From the NCBI GenBank assembly GCA_016868515.1, contig VGGM01000118.1, positions 1 to 5,639 of the forward strand: DNA of 5,639 nt, read 5' to 3'. The notes below the pieces were generated by a model. It was not told the origin of the DNA, ran no database searches, and saw nothing but the letters and a program-made list of their open reading frames with translations. Within the stretch, counting starts at the first letter, position 1, and each line of letters opens with the position of its first letter. Origin of the DNA: Bacteroidota bacterium. GTDB lineage: Bacteria > Bacteroidota > Bacteroidia > Bacteroidales > VadinHA17. The position numbers and the translations under genes were made by a program. Shown here piece after piece: positions 1 to 3,026 of the stretch.

Positions 1-99
1 TGCTTCATTGAAGTGGTGAAGAATATCCTTTACGAATCCCCTCCTGATTTTCCAGAGGATAATCATAATCTGTTCCTCTGCCCTTGTAAGCTCTTTCAT
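1..99 (-). CDS. BlaI/MecI/CopY-family transcriptional repressor, N-terminal part (cut by window edge)
   Basis: The 33 visible codons begin MKELTRAEEQIMIILWK and continue to a GFVKDIL stretch. The pattern LTRAEEQIM..LW followed by G.VKDIL matches the start of the winged-helix DNA-binding domain of BlaI/MecI repressors (helices 1 and 2). The recognition helix, wing and dimerisation helices lie beyond the left edge; family members are usually about 120-130 residues. Known relatives bind palindromic operators as dimers and are inactivated when a membrane metallopeptidase of the BlaR1/MecR1 (M56) type senses a signal. In Bacteroidota such a partner gene commonly follows the repressor, which here would be outside the window. 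The ATG at 99-97 is chosen because the family motif starts a few residues in and a promoter lies just upstream. The real target (beta-lactam resistance, metal or other envelope stress) cannot be told from this fragment. Confidence 0.88.
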   Translation of the reverse strand, partial: MKELTRAEEQIMIILWKIRRGFVKDILHHFNEA

Positions 100-118
100 C
101 TGATAGTGGAATTTTGAT

Positions 119-149
119 CAAAGATATAACGAAGTATTTAGTTATGCAA
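119..149 (-). promoter_or_regulatory. Bacteroidota-type promoter of the BlaI-family gene
   Basis: Read on the minus strand, TTG at 149-147 is followed after 20 bases by TATCTTTG at 126-119. This matches the sigma-ABfr pattern TTG...TAnnTTTG exactly at the -7 element. Transcription would begin near 113, giving a leader of roughly 15 bases before the ATG at 99. The assignment rests on consensus and placement only. Confidence 0.6.
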
Positions 150-153
150 CTAA
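138..153. promoter_or_regulatory. Palindromic operator candidate over the blaI-type promoter
   Basis: TTAGTT-ATGC-AACTAA is a perfect 6+6 bp inverted repeat with a 4-base spacer. It covers the -33 TTG (147-149) of the repressor's promoter. BlaI/MecI proteins repress their own genes by binding short dyads in this kind of position, so autorepression is the natural reading. A second AT-rich dyad, TAATT-GTTT-AATTA at 151-164, overlaps it with centres 12 bp apart and may be a second half of the site or chance. The sequence is not the staphylococcal TACA/TGTA operator; the role is inferred from symmetry and placement. Confidence 0.55.
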
Positions 154-185
154 TTGTTTAATTATTTTACAGGGTTAAACTTTTG
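154..185 (+). promoter_or_regulatory. Weaker rightward promoter candidate upstream of the SiaC-like gene
   Basis: TTG at 154-156 is followed after 21 bases by AACTTTTG at 178-185, one mismatch from TAnnTTTG. It would start transcription near 192, with a leader of about 145 bases before the ATG at 336. It abuts the palindrome at 138-153, so the BlaI-type repressor could affect both directions. This is a weak match in AT-rich DNA and competes with the candidate at 222-252. Confidence 0.25.
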
Positions 186-221
186 TGAAGCCGGATAGTA
201 TTGAAAAAAAGTGTAAATTTA

Positions 222-252
222 TTCCCTGAATGCTTTGGTTACACTAATTTTG
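222..252 (+). promoter_or_regulatory. Rightward promoter candidate of the SiaC-like gene
   Basis: TAATTTTG at 245-252 is an exact match to the Bacteroidota -7 element TAnnTTTG. Upstream at the expected distance (20 bases) is TTC at 222-224, two of three bases of the -33 TTG. Transcription would start near 258, which places the leader hairpin at 267-299 at the very 5' end of the mRNA. If this is the promoter, it rules out the upstream TTG start at 201. Confidence 0.4.
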
Positions 253-266
253 CGGTTACTGGTTTA

Positions 267-299
267 TTCCGGCGTGAAATGATAAATTTACAGCCGGGA
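267..299 (+). promoter_or_regulatory. Leader hairpin in front of the SiaC-like gene
   Basis: The RNA from 267 to 299 can fold into 13 base pairs: TTCCGGC (267-273) with GCCGGGA (293-299, including one G-U pair), then GT (274-275) with AC (290-291), then AAAT (277-280) with ATTT (286-289), leaving a GATAA loop and two single-base bulges. It lies 36 bases before the ATG at 336 and encloses an alternative in-frame ATG at 279, which would be masked. It could protect the 5' end or influence translation; no known riboswitch class is recognised. Confidence 0.35.
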
Positions 300-335
300 G
301 ACAGAAGCCTTAAAACCGGGGTAATAAACAGAAAC

Positions 336-713
336 ATGGAAAAGATAGTAATACAGGAGCCACTTAAGAATGTGCCAGGGATAGTATATGATCCTGGCAG
401 AAAGACACTTGAAGTTACTGGCCGTTCGATACCTGAAAATCCTGAGTCGATCTTCCGAAGGCTTGATGAATGGATTACCGGGTACTTTGACAGTGAGGGC
501 AAGCTGACTGTCATTATATTTCTTGAGTATATAAACAGTGGGTCTTCAAAGTATCTATACGAGATTCTGAGGAAGCTTACGGGTTATAAGCATTCCGGCA
601 GGGAGGTAAGAATAATATGGAAGTATGAGGAGGATGACGAGGCAATGCTTGATCTTGGGGAACACTACCGCGATTCGGCTGGGATACCACTTGAGATTGA
701 GATGATATTATAG
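336..713 (+). CDS. SiaC-family (DUF1987) regulatory phosphoprotein
   Basis: The 125-residue product matches the length and conserved pattern of the DUF1987/SiaC family: GRSIPENP at 29-36, W46 and YF50-51 in the first helix region, LEYINSGSSK at 63-72, and IIWKYEEDDEAM at 93-104 near the C terminus. In Pseudomonas aeruginosa, SiaC is phosphorylated on Thr68 by the kinase SiaB and dephosphorylated by the phosphatase SiaA; the unphosphorylated form binds and activates the diguanylate cyclase SiaD. Here the residue at the equivalent place appears to be Ser68, so it may still accept a phosphate. No signal peptide or membrane segment is seen; the protein should be cytosolic. The frame is open back to a TTG at 201, but the ATG at 336 gives the family length and the first 45 residues of the longer form resemble nothing in the family. 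No siaA, siaB or siaD homolog is next to it, so its partners must be elsewhere. Confidence 0.85.
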   Translation: MEKIVIQEPLKNVPGIVYDPGRKTLEVTGRSIPENPESIFRRLDEWITGYFDSEGKLTVIIFLEYINSGSSKYLYEILRKLTGYKHSGREVRIIWKYEEDDEAMLDLGEHYRDSAGIPLEIEMIL

Positions 714-718
714 GGGAC

Positions 719-734
719 AGCAGTGAATACTGCT
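719..734 (+). other. Small hairpin just after the SiaC-like stop codon
   Basis: AGCAGT-GAAT-ACTGCT is a perfect 6-bp stem with a 4-base loop, starting five bases after the TAG at 711-713. It has no T run, so it is not a terminator by itself. It may protect the 3' end or pause polymerase before the main hairpin at 761-812, or be chance. Confidence 0.25.
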
Positions 735-760
735 TCCTGTGCTGATTCTCTGAATAGTAC

Positions 761-812
761 CAGAAAGGAAAAACCGGCGTGGAAATAGATCCATGCCGGT
801 TTTCCTTTTCTG
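761..812. terminator. Bidirectional intrinsic terminator between convergent genes
   Basis: The arms 761-783 and 790-812 pair over 22 base pairs with a 6-base loop (784-789), one G-U pair (779/794) and two single-base bulges (773 and 806). The core is CCGGC/GCCGG, and A-rich and T-rich tracts on its outer sides supply a U run on either strand. It sits 10 bases past the gap stop codon and 47 bases past the SiaC-like stop, so it can end transcription from both sides. Confidence 0.85.
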
Positions 813-822
813 TTCTATACTT

Positions 823-1824
823 TCACATCATTATTTCAGCGAGGTCAACCACCCTTGCCGAGTAGCCCCACTCGTTATCATACCATGCAAGAATCTTCAC
901 CATTTTTCCGTTTACCATTGTGCTTTGGGCATCAAATACTGCTGATGCAGGATTATGAATCACATCGACCGATACAATTTCATCTTCGGTGTATTCAAGG
1001 ATGCCTTTCATCGGACCTTCAGCCGCTTTTTTCACGGCACCGTTTATCTCCTCCCTTGTGGCCTCCTTTTTGAGAACCGCAACCAGGTCGACCAGCGAAC
1101 CGGTAGGGGTCGGAACCCTCACTGATATGCCATCAAGTTTGCCTTTGAGTTCAGGGATTACCTTTCCCACGGCCTTAGCTGCACCGGTGGTTGTAGGTAT
1201 CTGGCTGAGGGCTGCTGAGCGGGCCCTTCTCAGGTCGGAGTGAGGGAGGTCGAGAATCCTCTGGTCGTTTGTATATGAATGAATTGTTGTCATATACCCA
1301 ACCTCAATTCCCCAGTTGTCATTGAGGATTTTGGCCACCGGGGCCAGGCAGTTGGTGGTACATGATGCATTCGAAACACACTGGTGCTCCGGCTTAAGAT
1401 CGCTGTCGTTGACTCCGAGTACTATGGTAGCATCGATCGCGTCTTTTGAAGGAACCGTAAGTATCACTTTCTTTGCGCCTGTTTTCAGATGGTCGCCGTA
1501 ACCGCCTTTCGGGCTCTCCTTTGCCCTGAAAATACCTGTTGCTTCAACCACAATGTCGGGGATTACCGACCATGGTATCTGTGACGGGTTCTTTTCTGCG
1601 GTAACCGGATATTTTTTGCCATTTACAATGATATTCTTCTCATCGAATGTTACTCCGTGGAATTGTCCCTGGGTGGAGTCATATTTAAGAAGGTGAGCCA
1701 GGGTTTTTGTGTCGGTAAGGTCGTTTATCCCTACAATCTCCATTCCCGGCCTTTCAAGGGCCAGTTTGAATACATTCCGTCCAATCCTTCCAAAGCCGTT
1801 GATTGCTAATTTAATCTTTGCCAT
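823..1824 (-). CDS. gap: Glyceraldehyde-3-phosphate dehydrogenase, type I, NAD-dependent
   Basis: The 333-residue protein has the normal full length of class I GAPDH. It converts glyceraldehyde 3-phosphate, phosphate and NAD+ into 1,3-bisphosphoglycerate and NADH in cytosolic glycolysis, and runs in reverse in gluconeogenesis; the active enzyme is normally a homotetramer. The N-terminal Rossmann motif NGFGRIGR is at 9-16. The catalytic cysteine is C155 in SNASCTTN and the catalytic histidine is H182 in TTIHSYTNDQ. WYDNEWGYS at 314-322 is the C-terminal signature. Asp35 (in INDLTD) and the Leu193-Pro194 pair (in ILDLPHSDLRRAR) are the residues that go with NAD rather than NADP in the well-studied bacterial enzymes, so this is a glycolytic GapA-like form. 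It has its own consensus promoter and is followed at once by a strong terminator, suggesting a single-gene transcript; no other glycolytic gene is adjacent. No key residue is missing. Confidence 0.98.
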   Translation of the reverse strand: MAKIKLAINGFGRIGRNVFKLALERPGMEIVGINDLTDTKTLAHLLKYDSTQGQFHGVTFDEKNIIVNGKKYPVTAEKNPSQIPWSVIPDIVVEATGIFRAKESPKGGYGDHLKTGAKKVILTVPSKDAIDATIVLGVNDSDLKPEHQCVSNASCTTNCLAPVAKILNDNWGIEVGYMTTIHSYTNDQRILDLPHSDLRRARSAALSQIPTTTGAAKAVGKVIPELKGKLDGISVRVPTPTGSLVDLVAVLKKEATREEINGAVKKAAEGPMKGILEYTEDEIVSVDVIHNPASAVFDAQSTMVNGKMVKILAWYDNEWGYSARVVDLAEIMM

Positions 1825-1858
1825 ATTCTGCTCAGTTAAGTTGTTATTAAATGAAGTA

Positions 1859-1888
1859 CAAATTTACAAATAAAATGTAAACCTGCAA
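1859..1888 (-). promoter_or_regulatory. Bacteroidota-type promoter of gap
   Basis: On the minus strand TTG at 1888-1886 is followed after 19 bases by TAAATTTG at 1866-1859, an exact match to the TTG-N19-TAnnTTTG pattern. Transcription would start near 1853, giving a leader of about 30 bases before the ATG at 1824. It lies in the short gap after the barrel gene, where no terminator hairpin is seen, so some read-through from upstream is also possible. Confidence 0.72.
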
Positions 1889-1908
1889 TCTGAAATGAGT
1901 GAGTATGT

Positions 1909-2703
1909 CTACCTCTTCTTAATGAAAATGGTTGAGATTCTATTCGACTTGGGATCGAACGGATCAATGATTAGGCCCATGCGGTAGGAGACAAAAAGTG
2001 AGAAGAAAACAGCCTTATTTTGTTCCTTGGCCATTATCGGAACCTTTTTAACAAATGCATTTATACTCGTTCCGACCTCAAGTGAGTGGATTGCCCTGTC
2101 CTGACTTGAGAACTCGAAGTTGAACCCGGCTTTCCCGTAAGCCCCGGGTATCAGTGATATCTCATTTATGCCTTTCAGGAAGGAGGCCTTACTGTAGATA
2201 TCGGCCGGGTGGTGTATCGACTCTTCGAACTTTTCTTCCTTCAGGGTATATGTGTTCTGGGAGACCGGAAACAGTACCTTGTAGTAAATTGGTTTGAGGA
2301 CAGCCAGTGATGGCCCTCCGGTAAAAAAGTACCTGATAGCCACCCCTCCGAGATCTTCCTTGGTAAAAATTTCTCTCTGCAAACCTAGACCGCCTCTCAG
2401 GTAGAGAGTCGAGTTAAGTTTGCCGAAAACGAAGGTTGAGCCGTTGAGATACCATGGATTCTGGAGCTTGACTTCTTTCGGATGGTTGAGTATTCCCATC
2501 TCTATCTCATACAGTTTTTTATTGCGGTATATGGTATTGAGTCCTTCCCTGTAACTTACTCCCAGACCATCGGTGTTCAGCATGAGACCGAATGTTCGCT
2601 CGTGCCGGTAGAATGCCTTGTACTGGTCGTCAATTTCTCCCTGACCGTACAAATATGTTACGGATATAAGCAATATAAGCGCACCTGAAAGCAGCTTTTT
2701 CAT
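1909..2703 (-). CDS. Exported protein, probable outer-membrane beta-barrel, of unknown function
   Basis: The 264-residue product starts with a clear signal peptide: MKK, a hydrophobic core through residues 4-18, and a likely cut near YGQ at 19-21. The mature part contains alternating polar/hydrophobic stretches rich in Gly and aromatic residues, for example residues 37-53, 64-72, 90-110, 121-136, 178-199, 206-218 and 230-245, with polar turns between. This looks like a small outer-membrane barrel of about eight strands. I do not recognise a named family, a catalytic motif or a ligand-binding motif. The frame stays open upstream to 2859, but the ATG at 2703 is preferred because it begins the signal peptide and the longer form overlaps the lipoprotein gene in another frame. 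It starts 46 bases after that gene, so the two are likely co-transcribed from the promoter at 2895-2923. Confidence 0.75.
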   Translation of the reverse strand: MKKLLSGALILLISVTYLYGQGEIDDQYKAFYRHERTFGLMLNTDGLGVSYREGLNTIYRNKKLYEIEMGILNHPKEVKLQNPWYLNGSTFVFGKLNSTLYLRGGLGLQREIFTKEDLGGVAIRYFFTGGPSLAVLKPIYYKVLFPVSQNTYTLKEEKFEESIHHPADIYSKASFLKGINEISLIPGAYGKAGFNFEFSSQDRAIHSLEVGTSINAFVKKVPIMAKEQNKAVFFSLFVSYRMGLIIDPFDPKSNRISTIFIKKR

Positions 2704-2737
2704 GGCACTGACTTCTGTATTGTAAGGGAAGAGCAGG

Positions 2738-2758
2738 ATTGGCTGTCTGTCAGCCAAT
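2738..2758 (-). other. Hairpin over the end of the small lipoprotein gene
   Basis: ATTGGCTG and CAGCCAAT form a perfect 8-bp stem around a 5-base loop, and the lipoprotein stop codon (2752-2750) falls inside it. On the minus strand it is followed by a mixed C-rich sequence without a T run, so it does not look like an intrinsic terminator. Between two probably co-transcribed genes, it could stabilise the upstream message or lower expression of the barrel gene. The fold is visible; the role is inference. Confidence 0.45.
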
Positions 2759-2875
2759 ATGTTCTGTCTGTTGTGAATCAGCCCGGGTGTAAGCAGGGCA
2801 GGTTTCACGGTTGCAGGAGCCAGCCACCAGAGCTGCCAGTAATGCAAGAATAACAACAACAGCGTACTTCTTCAT
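2750..2875 (-). CDS. Small lipoprotein of 41 residues
   Basis: The ATG at 2875 opens a 41-codon frame starting MKKYAVVVILALLAALVAG. Two lysines are followed by a long hydrophobic core and then AGSC, with Cys21 as the probable lipidated residue; the lipobox is slightly atypical in having Ala at -3 and Ser at -1. The predicted mature peptide is only 21 residues: CN, RETCPAYTRAD, and a polar tail ending HIG. A second cysteine is at position 26, in a CPAY motif that I recall from other tiny Bacteroidota lipoproteins, though I cannot name a family. A consensus promoter lies 20 bases upstream of the ATG, which strongly supports this start. The next gene on the strand begins 46 bases after the stop, so the pair probably forms an operon. 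The function is unknown; as a lipidated peptide it would sit in the inner or outer membrane. Confidence 0.75.
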   Translation of the reverse strand: MKKYAVVVILALLAALVAGSCNRETCPAYTRADSQQTEHIG

Positions 2876-2894
2876 AACCAATATTTTTACATCA

Positions 2895-2923
2895 CAAATT
2901 TAAACTTTTCGCAATTAAAACAA
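2895..2923 (-). promoter_or_regulatory. Bacteroidota-type promoter of the lipoprotein-barrel pair
   Basis: On the minus strand TTG at 2923-2921 is followed after 18 bases by TAAATTTG at 2902-2895, the same -7 octamer as at gap. The start would be near 2889, about 14 bases before the ATG at 2875. Ten consecutive T residues on the minus strand (2943-2934) lie just upstream and could act as an UP-like element. Confidence 0.7.
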
Positions 2924-2960
2924 TCTCCGTGCCAAAAAAAAAATATTTATGTTCACATTG

Positions 2961-2989
2961 AAAAGCAGCAGCCAGTTTCCGGCTGCTGC
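2961..2989 (-). terminator. Terminator of the BNR-repeat gene
   Basis: GCAGCAGCC (2965-2973) and GGCTGCTGC (2981-2989) form a perfect 9-bp GC-rich stem with a 7-base loop. On the minus strand it is followed by TTTT (2964-2961). CATTG (2956-2960) and CAATG (2994-2998) could pair outside it. It lies about 38 bases past the stop codon at 3027. The U run is short, so termination may be partial. Confidence 0.7.
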
Positions 2990-3026
2990 AATCCAATGAG
3001 ATCAAAAATAATAACAATTACCAGTT

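Noticed and set aside
201..335. Upstream extension of the SiaC-like gene from a TTG codon (45 extra residues)
   Set aside because: The extra residues match nothing in the family, the ATG at 336 gives the usual length, and the stretch contains a better promoter candidate and a leader hairpin.
239..514. Antisense frame of 91 codons opposite the SiaC-like gene
   Set aside because: It lies opposite a recognisable coding region, has no promoter or family motif, and looks like a shadow of the real frame.
2704..2859. N-terminal extension of the barrel protein
   Set aside because: The ATG at 2703 begins a clear signal peptide, and the upstream stretch is explained by the lipoprotein gene in another frame plus a short gap.
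2934..2943. Run of ten A residues as a terminator tail or sequencing artefact
   Set aside because: It is 18 bases beyond the hairpin, too far to be its U run; it sits upstream of the promoter at 2895-2923, where an A/T tract is common.
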